In this document: positions 11,644-25,131 of the stretch, one piece after another
How the letters are laid out: each line of letters opens with the position of its first letter
Numbering within the stretch: position 1 is the stretch's first letter
Source: Trichosphaerium sp. ATCC 40318
Lineage: Eukaryota > Discosea > Flabellinia > Trichosidae
Assembly (NCBI GenBank): GCA_038496445.1
Contig: JALMLS010000332.1
Span: 186,001 to 250,000 of the forward strand
Direction of reading: 5' to 3'
Length of the DNA stretch: 64,000 nt
Made by a program: the position numbers and the translations under genes
Notes under the pieces: generated by a model
Told to the model about the DNA's origin: nothing
What the model saw: only the letters and a program-made list of their open reading frames with translations
The model's database searches: none

Positions 11644-13021
11644 TTAGAAAGGAGACCTTCTTATTCTATTACTGTTTCTTTTGTTTTTCATATTTGTAAA
11701 TAACTTATGTTTGAGGCATTTAGAAGCCTTAGGTCTCTTTGTAAAGTCAACGGTTAATGCGGTTTGAATAAAATCACGCTGGACAGCTCCAAGGTCATTT
11801 ATATAACGCGTCATGTCAACTTGTCCTGCTTCCAAAAGCCGTTTCATTTTACGCTCTGTACCATTCTTTGTTCGCGAATGAATAAGGCAATGTGATGTTT
11901 GAACTAAGAGCTTGAAAGTGAGAATGCCAACAGACCAAATATCAAACGTTTCATTGTAAACTCTAGGTGCCACGAATGTTTCTGGAGGCATAAACTAATA
12001 TATCAATCATTTAGATAAAGCTGGACATTCAGGTAAAAATTAAACAACGTACATATCGAGTACCAGGTACTTGTGTTGCTCCTTTAACCGCTGCTTCAAT
12101 AGTTGTTGCGAAGCCAAAATCAGCTATCTTTATATTCCCGTAGTAATCAATGAGGATGTTATCTAAAGTTTTTCGATAAGTATCTTGTTTTGGTTGACTT
12201 TAAGTTAAGTCGTACCATTCTTAATATCCCTGTGAATGTATCCGGATCTGTGAATGACTACGAGGGCCCGGAGAATTTGACGTACTATCGTTTTATGCTG
12301 GGAAAGAAGAACAAAAGGCTTTAGACTGAATAACTCTGAAAGAGTACTTTTACACCTCTCAAACACAAATACAGGTACATCTAAAAAAAGCACATTAACA
12401 AATGTGTTTTCAAAAAAAAAAAAAACGAAAAAGCACGTGCCGTTATGTTTTGTTGTGTAAAGTAATGTTACAATATTCGGATGATCGTAGCTTTGTAGTA
12501 TGTTAGCTTCTTCTTCAATCCAATCTGTATGCTTCGTATAAAAGTCACGTTTGTAGAACTTAAGGGCAACTCTCTTTGAATAAGAACTTTTTGCAGCATA
12601 TACAAAAGCTGTAGTCCCTTCACCGAGCTTCCTCATAACCTTATATTTTGTTGTCATTGTAATTACATCATTTAATAGTTTAATAGTCTTAGGTGCAATA
12701 AAGCTATCCTTGCATTTCTTTGATTTCTTGGCTACTATAAACCGAACAATGTTAAAGACTGATCCATAAAAAACGAAATTTTTTACCTTGTTTATTCGTG
12801 AGACTAGTCTCAGGAGAATAAGACTGTAGTAATGCTACTGTATTTGATTGTAACATAATGTAAACGATTGTTTCGTTGCTGTGTTGTTTTGAAAGTGTAA
12901 CACTGTGCCTAAGAAGAAAGTCCGTAGCTGTCCGGACTCCAATAGTTTCGGGAATTTTTTGAAGCCGTAGGGGTACTATTACGACTTGATTGAGGATTGT
13001 ATTGAAAAGTCGTTTGTACAC
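11644..13021 (-). CDS. Eukaryotic protein kinase (Ser/Thr type)
   Basis: Kinase core from about 12657 to 11644: glycine loop GEGTTAFVYAA, VALKFY (Lys), EEEANIL (helix C Glu), HRDIKN followed after an intron by DNIL, DFGF, then the activation-segment end MPPE and DIWSVGILTF. All catalytic residues are present; PPE replaces APE. The C-terminus is basic (KNKRNSNRIRRSPF). An in-frame extension upstream of the core Met at 12657 can be read through a 52-nt intron (12735-12786) back to a Met at 13021. That extension has no recognisable domain, so the true start may be either. Its closest relative in this window is the kinase at 53432-55245, with the same DFGF, MPPE and LTVD(F/Y)TKRP features. Substrate unknown. 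Confidence 0.8.
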
Positions 13022-13550
13022 AAACTGTGTTTAGTTTCATGACGCAAACTGCATAACTCCGCGGAGAAGGCAATACCGGGGGTGAGTAAATGCTAATTCT
13101 ATTGGTAAACACGTGGAAATGTGAAAACCGCCTATATTAGTCACTAAAATACAACAGAAAACAAGCAATATGCCTTCTCTGATCAAAGCCGCTTCAACTC
13201 TAATAATCCCGAAATAGCTCTAAGATTGAAGTATTGCCTTAAATAGAATGAGAAGTAAGCGTTCAATACTTTTCTATAAAGTACTTTGCCAGCTAAATAG
13301 TTCTTTGGTACTACCTATTTTTCACTTTCATGCAGAACTAAACTTGTTCAATCAGTTTCTAGTAGATCGTAATAAACTACAGTTGCAAGGTAAAAGAAGA
13401 AATTTGTTCGCATAAAACCAAATGAAGTGGTTTTTACCACCTTTTAGCTAAGCTAGAGTCCCTTGCACAACGAATTTGAGTTTGACGAACGATTTTTATT
13501 CATTTTTTACAAGGGTGAATGAGTTCATTATATCAAGTGGTAGCTGTTTC
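13022..13550. other. Intergenic region
   Basis: About 530 bp, AT-rich. It lies between the kinase 5' end and the 3' end of the first cysteine-rich peptide gene. No coding or RNA signal found. Confidence 0.5.
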
Positions 13551-13968
13551 TCAGCAAGTCTGACCACAAACAGCTTCGTTCCAGCAACACCATTTATCAC
13601 TTCTGATACGGAAACATAATGGAGATCCAGGGTAGCAGTATGCAGTTGAACCTTGAAAAAACGAAAAGTAAGTACAATCAACATTTGAATACTCTTTTTC
13701 TTTTTTTCACGTACATTGACCACGTTTTTCACGACCACGTCTTCTCCATCCAGGAGGACACCATCCGTTTTCATCACACGTTTCACCACAAAGTAATGGT
13801 CCTTGCTAAATGATAGAGTTAGTCGTATTTACATAAGGTGAATCTGCTACAGCGGTTTTGACTTACCTCAGTTGCTCTTTTGGCTCTTTCACTGATATCG
13901 TTAGATTGGACCGCCAAGGCGACAGTCAATGCCATGAGGACAAAGGCGAAAAGTATAGTTATTTTCAT
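13551..13968 (-). CDS. Secreted cysteine-rich peptide precursor, copy 1
   Basis: Three exons. Exon 1 from ATG at 13968 encodes a signal peptide (KITILFAFVLMALTVALA) and a short pro-region ending in the basic pair sequence ERAKRATE, a likely proprotein cleavage site. Exons 2 and 3 encode a roughly 60-residue mature part with ten cysteines (five possible disulfides), including a CxxxC pair, WCPPGW, an Arg/Lys-rich loop and an adjacent CC pair near the end. Stop TGA at 13551-13553. The family could be antimicrobial, toxin-like or a secreted signal; the sequence does not decide. The gene is an inverted near-identical copy of 14832-15245. Exon differences are a handful of bases (one Ser/Thr change seen), whereas intron 1 has diverged clearly. 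Confidence 0.85.
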
Positions 13969-14030
13969 TGTTATTTTAATTAGAGTTGTTGTTGTAGTTG
14001 GGATAGATTTGGTTTTATGATTTGTTTGAG
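13551..14030 (-). repeat. Left arm of inverted duplication (peptide gene copy 1)
   Basis: This arm runs from a conserved promoter-proximal segment starting CTCAAACAAATCATAAAACC (read on the minus strand from 14030) to the stop codon, where similarity to the right arm ends abruptly. Pairs with 14770-15245 in opposite orientation. Confidence 0.85.
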
Positions 14031-14439
14031 AACACAGATTTTGTGAGTCCAACCAAACTTTATCGTAAATAATTTTTTCTGTTAATTTTCGTTCTAGGAT
14101 CCTGCGAAATATTCTTCATAGCTGTAAGGGCACTCTTACAACTGATACCGTATTTATTTACCAAACTATTATTCAGCGAAATGATAAGCTTTGAAACATT
14201 TTACTGTAAAAGTAGGGTATTGTAATGAGGATCCTGATCCCGATACTATTGGTAAAATAAGCGCTTGAAACGTATCGTAATTTCTGGCTAAAGGTGTATT
14301 TCTAGTTAACCTGTTATTGGCTGCCAGTTTTCTTTTTTTCAGTGCTTTTTGAAGTGGTTTTTCAGGGTTACGCTGGTACCCAGCCATAAAGAGCAGTGTA
14401 AAACATCTCATTCAATTGTTTTCAGTTCTACTTTGGCCG

Positions 14440-14545
14440 AACCTTCGGGAAGGCAATGTTAAAATTGGAACTATACTGAGAAGATTAGCATGGCCCCTTG
14501 TGAAAGGATGTTTTCGGTACTACTTTGGTGGAAGCTGTAAACAGC
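14440..14545 (+). ncRNA. U6 spliceosomal snRNA (candidate, variant ACAGAGA box)
   Basis: The block 14461-14510 matches the U6 core: AAAATTGGAAC, then ATACTGAGAAGATTAGC, then ATGGCCCC and AAGGATG. It holds the catalytic AGC triad and a shortened internal stem-loop (CCTT/AAGG). A 5' hairpin CCTTCGGGAAGG at about 14447 fits the U6 5' stem. The normally invariant ACAGAGA box reads ACTGAGA here. A TATA-like CATAAAG lies at about 14386, at a plausible distance for a pol III snRNA promoter. A TTTT run occurs early (14511-14514) and no clear T-run terminator follows at the expected place, so the 3' end is uncertain and a decayed copy cannot be excluded. It sits between the two inverted peptide genes. 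Confidence 0.75.
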
Positions 14546-14769
14546 ATCCTGACAAACTTTCTTTGTAAAGTAAAAACAATTCAATAGAACTTCAACACTT
14601 TATGTTTTTATTACAGCGAATATAGTACATTGTTTTACAATAACATCGTAAATTCAAGGTTGTAAATATTCTACGATTAATGGTATAATCAGCTTAAAGT
14701 GTAAATCCATGAAACGAAAATTAACAGAAAAAAATAGTTTACCGTAAACTGTTCTTGTTAAGTTTGTTT

Positions 14770-15245
14770 CTCAAACAAATCATAAAACCAAATCTATCCC
14801 AACTACAACAACAACTCTAATTAAAATAACAATGAAAATAACTATACTTTTCGCCTTTGTCCTCATGGCATTGACTGTTGCCTTGGCGGTCCAATCTAAC
14901 GATATCAGTGAAAGAGCCAAAAGAGCAACTGAGGTAAGTCAACAGCGCTACTGCATAGTCCCTTCTACAAATGACTAACTCTATCATTTAGCAAGGACCA
15001 TTACTTTGTGGTGAATCATGTGATGAAAATGGATGGTGTCCTCCTGGATGGAGAAGACGTGGTCGTGAAAAACGTGGTCAATGTACGTGAACAAAAGAAA
15101 AGAGTATTCAAATGTTGATTGTACTTACTTTTCGTTTTTTAAAGGTTCAACTGCATACTGCTACCCTGGATCTCCATTATGTTTCCGTATCAGAAGTGAT
15201 AAATGGTGTTGCTGGAATGAAGCCGTTTGTGGTCAAACTTGCTGA
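14770..15245 (+). repeat. Right arm of inverted duplication (peptide gene copy 2)
   Basis: Mirror copy of 13551-14030, spaced about 740 bp. Similarity covers roughly 60 bp of 5' flank, all three exons and intron 2, but weakens inside intron 1 and stops at the stop codon. Confidence 0.85.
14832..15245 (+). CDS. Secreted cysteine-rich peptide precursor, copy 2
   Basis: Same layout as the inverted copy: ATG at 14832, signal peptide, KRATE processing site, intron 1 (GTAAGT ... TTTAG), exon 2 with CGESCDENGWCPPGW, intron 2 (GTACGT ... AAAG), exon 3 ending in AVCGQTC and TGA. Ten cysteines in the mature part. A polyadenylation-like AATAAA follows at about 15304. The two copies fire away from the U6 gene between them and share about 60 bp of 5' flank, so they are probably co-regulated. 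Function not determinable from sequence; a host-defence or secreted effector peptide is a reasonable guess. Confidence 0.85.
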
Positions 15246-15821
15246 GATGACCGTTTGAAACAACAATGTAGTGACATTGCTCACCTTTGTAAAAAACCTG
15301 TGTAATAAAAATTATTCACTCTAAGGCGCACTCAAGTGCTACTTGTCGTAAGTGGCGGTATCATTTTGATGATCTATAATATCTAAGCTTAGAGGCATAT
15401 AAAAAAAATCGTATAGCGTCAAGTAACTTCTATCAAAATCTCAGCGCTTTCACTAGGTAGTGGCACAAGTATGGCCGCTATACTTTGCTACTTTAACTTA
15501 ACGGAATGATTCGAAAAAAAGAGTCATATAAAGAACCTGACAGTATGCATACTATTTTCCAGAATGACATATACACGGTGGCTAAAGACAAGAAGAAAAA
15601 TATCTAAAACTAAAGTACAAATACTGTTACTTTAACTTCGGATTCAGGGATATTTGTAGGTACTATATTATTGAAGGTAGAAATACTAAATTAGCACTAT
15701 TACAGTACAGAAAATTGTACAGGCTACACAAAAAGAAGGGTGTAGTTTAACATCGAAATGAGGACTTCACTTTGCATTGTGACATGTCCAATAAATGCCT
15801 TTAAAGGTCATTGATACACCA
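15246..15821. other. Intergenic region
   Basis: About 575 bp between the peptide gene and the 3' end of the F-box/MORN_2 gene. AT-rich with many stops in all frames. Holds probable 3' ends of both convergent genes. Nothing else seen. Confidence 0.5.
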
Positions 15822-16941
15822 TCATTTTAATTCTTCTTTTAGCTCCCCATTAATGAAATTACTATGGCCACACAATTCCCCATTGTCATGCCATATTTTG
15901 TATTCGCCTTCAAGTTTACCATTGATGTAATAACACTGCTCTTCCAATTGTCCATCGTCATACCTTTTCTTGTATTCTCCTTCTCTCTTGCCATTAATGT
16001 AATTACACTGCTCTTCCAATTGCCCATTGTCATACCATTTTTTGTATTCTCCTTCAAGCTTACCATCGATGTAATTACACTGCTCTTCCAATTGGCCATT
16101 GTCATGCCATCTCTTGCATTCTCCCTCAAGTTTATCATTGATGTAATTATACTGATCCCACATTTGGCCATTGTAATTCCAATTCTTGTATTCTCCGTTA
16201 AGTTCACCACCGATGTAATTACCATGGCTACATAATTGGCCATTGTCATGCCACCTCTTGTATTCTCCTTCTCTCTTATTGTTGATGTAATTACACTGAT
16301 CCCTCATTTGGCCATTGTAGTGCCAATTCTTGTATTCTCCTTCAAGTTCATCACTGATGTAATTACCATGGCTACGCAATTGGCCATTGTCATGCCATCT
16401 CTTGTATTCTCCTTCTTGTTTACCATTGATGTAATTGCTATTACTCTCTAATTGGCCATTGTAATTCCAATTCTTGTATTCTCCTTCAAGTTCATCACTG
16501 ATGTAATTACCATGGCTACGCAATTGGCCATTGTCATGCCATATTTTGTACTCGCCTTCAAGTTTACCATTGATGTAATTACACTGCTCTTCCAATCGGC
16601 CATTGCGATACCATTTAAGATATTCTCCATCTTGTACACCGTGCTTCCAGTAGGTTTGCTCTACAAGCTTGTTATTGATTTGTAGCTGCCATTTTCCATG
16701 CTTGTTCATCTCACTATCAAACCTTGTGGTTGTTGCCGCCTGTTTCGAAGTAAGCGGCCAAATTAAATACACGAATGAGTCCAAATCGATAATATCAAGT
16801 TGAATCTCAACTGGAAGGTCTAATAGACGACAATAGTCTGATTGCGCATTAAATCTCTACGTATTGGTTGTTAGGTAGTTCGTGTTGTTATTGTCAAGAT
16901 TATGATACCTTGTCTCCGTTAGTATTGCGATTAGTCAGCAT
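15822..16941 (-). CDS. F-box protein with MORN_2-type repeats
   Basis: The short exon 1 (ATG at 16941, MLTNRNTNGDK) is joined to the main exon by removing intron 16857-16908. The join places an F-box-like motif at about residues 20-45 (LLDLPVEIQLDIIDLD). The rest is about a dozen ~23-residue repeats of the form WHDNGQL-x-NYINGKLEGEYK, the MORN_2 pattern known from YwqK-type bacterial proteins and from giant viruses. F-box proteins are normally substrate adaptors of SCF ubiquitin ligases, and the repeats would be the binding platform. Repeat units are very similar in DNA, suggesting ongoing expansion or contraction. It is head-to-head with an F-box/LRR gene about 600 bp away. The original long frame alone would start inside the F-box, so the spliced start is preferred. 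Confidence 0.82.
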
Positions 16942-17549
16942 TGTGTACAAGAAAACAAAATAGTGAGTATCGCTTAGCGCAATACACGAGTCAACTTTGG
17001 TCTCTGGGGAAAAACACGTTCCAAAAACGCACGTTTTTAGCCTTATCTTACTTCAAACGAACAGTACGCGGTAGGCTGCATATTATGGAAGAAAGCAAAA
17101 GGATGTACTAAACAAGCGTTTAAAGCAGACGCTATGAACCAAAGGTAAACTATAGAACGGAATATCTAGATGCTCTAGTCATCCTAAGAACCATTAAAAA
17201 TGACAGAAAACATTCCAAACAAAATTAAGCTTAATGAGTTAACAAAATTCTCGCTTTACCTGTGGAGAACACAACCAAGGTTCACTACTTTTCATAACAA
17301 AACTTGGTGTCTGTTATGTAAAACAGTTCGAAGAAATCACGTGTTTTGGCGGGTTTTTTTGTCTTTGAACAAGAAATCACGTGTTTTATTTCTTCGAAAA
17401 GTGACATTTTTAGTCCATCACTTGTGCAAATCTTGGACGTGTTTTTCATACTCTTTATGTTCTCCACGTTTTTGAACTGCGAGATGTTACAAGCTTCAAA
17501 TTTGTAGTGCTTGTTGGTATCGTTCTAAAATACTGATAGTGCCAAAACG
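16942..17549. other. Intergenic region between two divergent F-box genes
   Basis: About 600 bp, presumed shared promoter region. Contains the foldback element at 17327-17398. No other signal. Confidence 0.5.
17327..17398. repeat. Foldback element with doubled CACGTG motif
   Basis: Perfect 11-bp inverted arms TTCGAAGAAAT (17327-17337) and ATTTCTTCGAA (17388-17398). Inside lie two exact 17-bp direct copies of AAGAAATCACGTGTTTT (17331-17347 and 17371-17387). Located about 150 bp upstream of the F-box/LRR start, so it may be a promoter element. Confidence 0.7.
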
Positions 17550-18791
17550 ATGTTATTGGATATACCTATTGAGATTCTAGCTAGAATTTTAGAAAATACG
17601 ACAAAAGATCGATTTGCAGCTTGTCAAACATGTCGTCTCTTTTCTTCTATTATTCACGACATCATTGGATACAGTAGTATACGCATAAGAACAGAAGAAC
17701 AAGCAAAACAAGTTGTCAAACATAAAGGGATCATGAAACACACAAAAATCGAGTTAGTGAGTGATAGAGAAACCAAGTTTCCTTCTGACAAACTTCTCGA
17801 ACAATTCAAAGGAGTGCATAACATTGCTCTTTGCAGTAGTTTTGTATCAGCTGAAGGTATTAAATGGCTTGCTGGAGTGCACACTATTGACCTTTTTGAT
17901 TCTGATGTTGATGATCAATGTGTCCAATTACTTGCTGGCGTTCATGAAATTTGTCTTGGAAAAGCCAAGTACCGACTGGCAGATAAAGTGGTTATTAAAA
18001 GTATAAAAGTAGTTACAGATGAAGGTGTTAAAGCACTTGCTGGAGTCCACACAATTGATCTTCAATACACTCAAGTTACAGACGAAGGTGTACAAGCCCT
18101 TGCTGGGGTTCATTCAATTAATCTTAGTGGTACGCAAGTGACAGACGAAGGAGTTAAAGCGCTTGCCAGAGTGCATACTATTCAATTGAGTGAATGTTAT
18201 AATGTCACAGATGAAGGTATAAAAGCGCTTGCTGGAGTTCATGAAATTGACCTTTCCGTATGTCCTAAAGTGACAGTTGAAGGTATTAGAGCACTCGCTG
18301 GCGTGCATACAATTGACCTCAGCTACACACATGTAACTGATGAAGTGCTTCAAAGTCTTGTTGGTGTACACACAATTAACCTCATTGGTAGTACAAATCG
18401 TATTACTATTGATGGAATCAAGGCGCTCAAAGATGTTCACAAGATTGAACTTTCTGATCCAAAGGATTTGTGGCTTAAACAACTTTGCAATGTGCACACA
18501 GTTTATATTTATGCACGTACCAATACAACCGATGATGGTATCAAAGCGTTGATAAATGTCAAATGCCTTCATCTGCTTAATTGCCCTAAGATATCAGACT
18601 TGGGTCTGAAGACATTAGTCAACCTTGAACATCTCTCGCTTGGGGGATGTTCGAAGATAACAAATGATTGTTTGAAACATCTTAAATCTCTGAAAAGTGT
18701 TACTATTACATTTATGATTTCTAAAGTAACAAAAGAGGCTGTTGAATCATTGGGTATTCAGTATATTAAGTTTTCTTTTGCAAGGAAGTGA
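17550..18791 (+). CDS. F-box/LRR protein, 413 aa, intronless
   Basis: Single exon. F-box at residues 1-35 (LLDIPIEILARILENT), then a linker, then about ten to twelve 21-22-residue leucine-rich repeats with the consensus GVHTIDLS-x-T-x-VTDEGVKALA. The last repeats diverge and end in basic SFARK. Likely an SCF-type substrate adaptor whose LRR sheet binds the target. It is closely related to the genes at 23968 and 56415. All three lack introns, while nearly every other gene here has them. Confidence 0.88.
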   Translation: MLLDIPIEILARILENTTKDRFAACQTCRLFSSIIHDIIGYSSIRIRTEEQAKQVVKHKGIMKHTKIELVSDRETKFPSDKLLEQFKGVHNIALCSSFVSAEGIKWLAGVHTIDLFDSDVDDQCVQLLAGVHEICLGKAKYRLADKVVIKSIKVVTDEGVKALAGVHTIDLQYTQVTDEGVQALAGVHSINLSGTQVTDEGVKALARVHTIQLSECYNVTDEGIKALAGVHEIDLSVCPKVTVEGIRALAGVHTIDLSYTHVTDEVLQSLVGVHTINLIGSTNRITIDGIKALKDVHKIELSDPKDLWLKQLCNVHTVYIYARTNTTDDGIKALINVKCLHLLNCPKISDLGLKTLVNLEHLSLGGCSKITNDCLKHLKSLKSVTITFMISKVTKEAVESLGIQYIKFSFARK

Positions 18792-19172
18792 GCTTAATTG
18801 TTTTGTAATTCATGCAATAAATGTAGTCAACACTGGGTTTGCCCAGATCTTTCTAAGTGAGTACACTTCTTGTAAACATAGGGAGGATGTGTTGTATTTC
18901 CTCAAATGTTCCTTGAATGAGTTGATGAGAGATGTTACATCACGTGTTCAAGTGGTTTTCACAAGTCTGCCCGACCACAAACAACTTCATCCCTGCTACA
19001 CGATTTGCCAACGTTAGTTGTTTTCTAGCACGTCAGACCACAAGCAGACGTGGTTTTTTTGTGGTAAAAATTTGTTGCTTAGGCCCATCGTTAAGTGAGC
19101 ACATGTAGCTTGCTGACACTTCATTAAACAACATATTGGAGTACCCAACAGACGCTTGTTGCTAAAAACGGC
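18792..19172. other. Intergenic region with peptide-gene relic
   Basis: About 380 bp between the F-box/LRR gene and AFG2. Holds a decayed fragment of the cysteine-rich peptide gene near 18950-19016 and a second weak match just after it. Otherwise no coding signal. Confidence 0.5.
18950..19016 (-). pseudogene. Relic of cysteine-rich peptide exon 3
   Basis: On the minus strand the segment matches the 3' end of the peptide genes: an equivalent of AAATGGTGTTGC...GAAGCTGTTTGTGGTC...ACTTG is recognisable, with small indels. The frame reads DEVVCGR then a stop in place of NEAVCGQTC. No exon 1 or 2 equivalents are seen next to it. Read as a truncated, decayed third copy. Confidence 0.45.
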
Positions 19173-22807
<3,635 letters not shown>

Positions 22808-23967
22808 GGAGCCCTAGTGGTGTAGCAAGCAGCTACTACGTTGTTGGTTGTTCATTGTATGTACATAATAAAAAGAATGCTTTACAAAAATCGTCCCACT
22901 TCACCAATAAAAAAAAAAGAACGAAATATTGTCCAATGGATACTACACAAATAAAGGGCTTCCAGAGCGAAAAATGACTGAAACGGATAATAGTTTATTT
23001 GCAATTTTTTATTGTCCTTATCATTCAAGTTTGCTAATCTTTGCAACTTTTTGCTGTTTGTGACTTTTGGTTTTCGTGTTTAGTCAGATCTGACAGATCT
23101 TGCAACTTCTGTTAGTTCTTACTGAACTGACAATTTTGCTAGAACTAGGTGGGCGGAAAAATCATGAATTTGCAGTGGACCACGTGATTTTCAAAACATA
23201 TTTATTTTATTTTACATTTTTAGTTCGTTTACATGGCGTACGTACCATAATCTCGCCTCCAGAGATACTTTAAGCGATTTTGGAATTAATATTTACGGTT
23301 AGAACGCGACCTTCGCTCACAAAATGTCATCCACATTAGTGGATTTTGCCTCAGAAACAGTAGAAAATCTCTTCTCTGCTATATTCCGTGTTACAATTAG
23401 TTGACATTGCGTACTTTGTACAAAACGACGCAAGCTGAACCGAAATAAGGACTAGAGCATACACGAAAGCGTCTTTCGGCTTCCTTAGGCAGAGTGACAT
23501 AGTGCTATTGCTGTCTTCTTAGGTGGCTATGTAAGAGTTAAAATGTAACACTTCTTCACCGAATGTTTTTCTTCTCTTTATCCGCTGTTCATGAACTCAC
23601 GGAAATAGCTTATACAACCGCACTTGCGTACGTGTAGTGAAACCTCTACAGAGAGATAACCAGTGGCAAGTTTGGTTCAACTCAACGGGACAAGAGCGCT
23701 GTTACATCTTTTAATCGAATTTGACGTGTCGAATACACAACGCAGTGTCAGACACATAGATATAATCGCATCTGTCAGATGAGGTGATACTTTCTTCCGA
23801 GATTAATGACATGTAGGCCGCAACATTTTAATCATTGAAACCTAAACAAAGCAGAATCACTTAACATTGTAATCATTGAAACCTAAATAAAGCAGAATCA
23901 TTTAACTGTCAACTCAGTCACAACAGCTCTTACACGCAAGGCCTTGCTTATCATATTTTGAACAACA
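22808..23967. other. Intergenic region
   Basis: About 1.16 kb. No coding frame or RNA gene recognised. Contains a CCACGTGATT element near 23179 and a two-copy tandem repeat at 23829-23906, just upstream of the F-box/LRR gene. Confidence 0.5.
23829..23906. repeat. Two-copy 41-bp-period tandem repeat
   Basis: Copies at 23829-23865 and 23870-23906 share TAATCATTGAAACCTAAA and AGCAGAATCA..TTAAC, with two mismatches. It lies within 60-140 bp of the ATG at 23968, so it could be promoter sequence or a recent duplication. Confidence 0.8.
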
Positions 23968-25131
23968 ATGAACCGAAATAGTGCATTCTTTGATGAAATC
24001 CCAGTTGAAATCATTGTACACATTCTACGCTTCATTTCAGTGGAAGCTACACAGACGGTTGCGCTTACATCGAAACTATTATTAAATACCGCTATAAATC
24101 ACTTTGGATATGAATACAACACTGCTCGAACCATAAGCATCGGAACGCAGGAAGAGCTCAAAAAACTGTATCACCAAGCACCACTTCTCATTAAAAAACA
24201 TAATCTTTATGTTAGTTTCAAACTCAAACAAAAGCACTTAAAGTACCTTAAAGGAGCATTTCATCTTACAATATGTGACCTGGGTGCTGTTAATTTTAGT
24301 GGATTTAAGGCAAACAGCATTGATTTCAGCATGTGTTGTTATAATGTTGCTGATAAACATGTTAAGCACCTTGCTGGAACTCAAAAGATTGATCTTTCGC
24401 ACACATCAATAACAGATAAGGCGATCAAGGCGTTGGCTGGAGTTCATACAATCTGCTTGAAGGGTTGTAGTGTTATAACTGATAAGGGTATTAAAGCATT
24501 GGCTGGAGTTCATACAATCTGCTTAAAGGGTTGTAGTGGTATAACTGATAAGGGTATTAAGGCATTGGCTGGAGTTCATACAATTAACCTTTATAATACA
24601 AAAGTAACAGATGAAGGTGTTAAGGCATTGGCTGGTGTTCATAAAATCAATCTTGCTAGTACAAAAGTAACAGACAAAGGTGTTAAAGCATTAGCTGGGG
24701 TGCATACAATTGATCTGACCAATTTGGAGATTACGGATGAGGGTATTAAAGCGTTGGCTGGTGTACACACAATTGATCTTGGAAACACTACAGTATCAGA
24801 TGAAGGTGTTAAAGCATTAGCTGGAGTTCACAGTATCGGCTTGTATTTATGCGTAAATGTTACAGATGATGGTATTAAGGCATTGGCTGGAGTTCATACA
24901 ATCGACCTTCATTGTACAAAAGTTACAGATGACGGTGTTGAGGCATTGGCTGGCGTTCATACAATTGACCTTGCTCATACAAAAGTAACAGACAAAGGTA
25001 TTAAGGCAATCTATGGTGTTCATACAATTAACCTTGAAGGCAAAATTAGCAAAAATAGAACACGAAGCGAGATTAAAGCATTATCTGGTGCTCATAATAC
25101 TGTTTTTTGTTATTGTATAGATTTCGCATAA
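23968..25131 (+). CDS. F-box/LRR protein, 387 aa, intronless
   Basis: Single exon. F-box near residues 8-40 (FDEIPVEIIVHILRFI), a linker with little similarity, then about eleven LRR units of the GVHTIDL/VTDEGVKALA type from residue ~135. Two adjacent repeats (HTICLKGCS...ITDKGIKAL) are almost identical in DNA, showing a very recent unit duplication. Paralogue of 17550-18791 and 56415-57992. Presumed ubiquitin-ligase adaptor; target unknown. Confidence 0.88.
   Translation: MNRNSAFFDEIPVEIIVHILRFISVEATQTVALTSKLLLNTAINHFGYEYNTARTISIGTQEELKKLYHQAPLLIKKHNLYVSFKLKQKHLKYLKGAFHLTICDLGAVNFSGFKANSIDFSMCCYNVADKHVKHLAGTQKIDLSHTSITDKAIKALAGVHTICLKGCSVITDKGIKALAGVHTICLKGCSGITDKGIKALAGVHTINLYNTKVTDEGVKALAGVHKINLASTKVTDKGVKALAGVHTIDLTNLEITDEGIKALAGVHTIDLGNTTVSDEGVKALAGVHSIGLYLCVNVTDDGIKALAGVHTIDLHCTKVTDDGVEALAGVHTIDLAHTKVTDKGIKAIYGVHTINLEGKISKNRTRSEIKALSGAHNTVFCYCIDFA

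Noticed and set aside
14169-14411. 80-codon minus-strand frame between the peptide genes
   Set aside because: Overlaps the expected U6 promoter and has no recognisable feature.
15839-16685. Long open frames on both strands through the MORN_2 repeats
   Set aside because: They are shadows of the repetitive F-box/MORN_2 gene; the repeat period keeps other frames free of stops and their composition is hydrophobic nonsense.
18300-18360. CTGATGA-type words suggesting hammerhead ribozyme cores
   Set aside because: They are codons of the conserved VTDEG unit in the LRR genes and have no ribozyme stems.
17654-18572. Minus-strand open frames under the F-box/LRR gene
   Set aside because: Antisense shadows of a period-63 coding repeat; no start context or motif.
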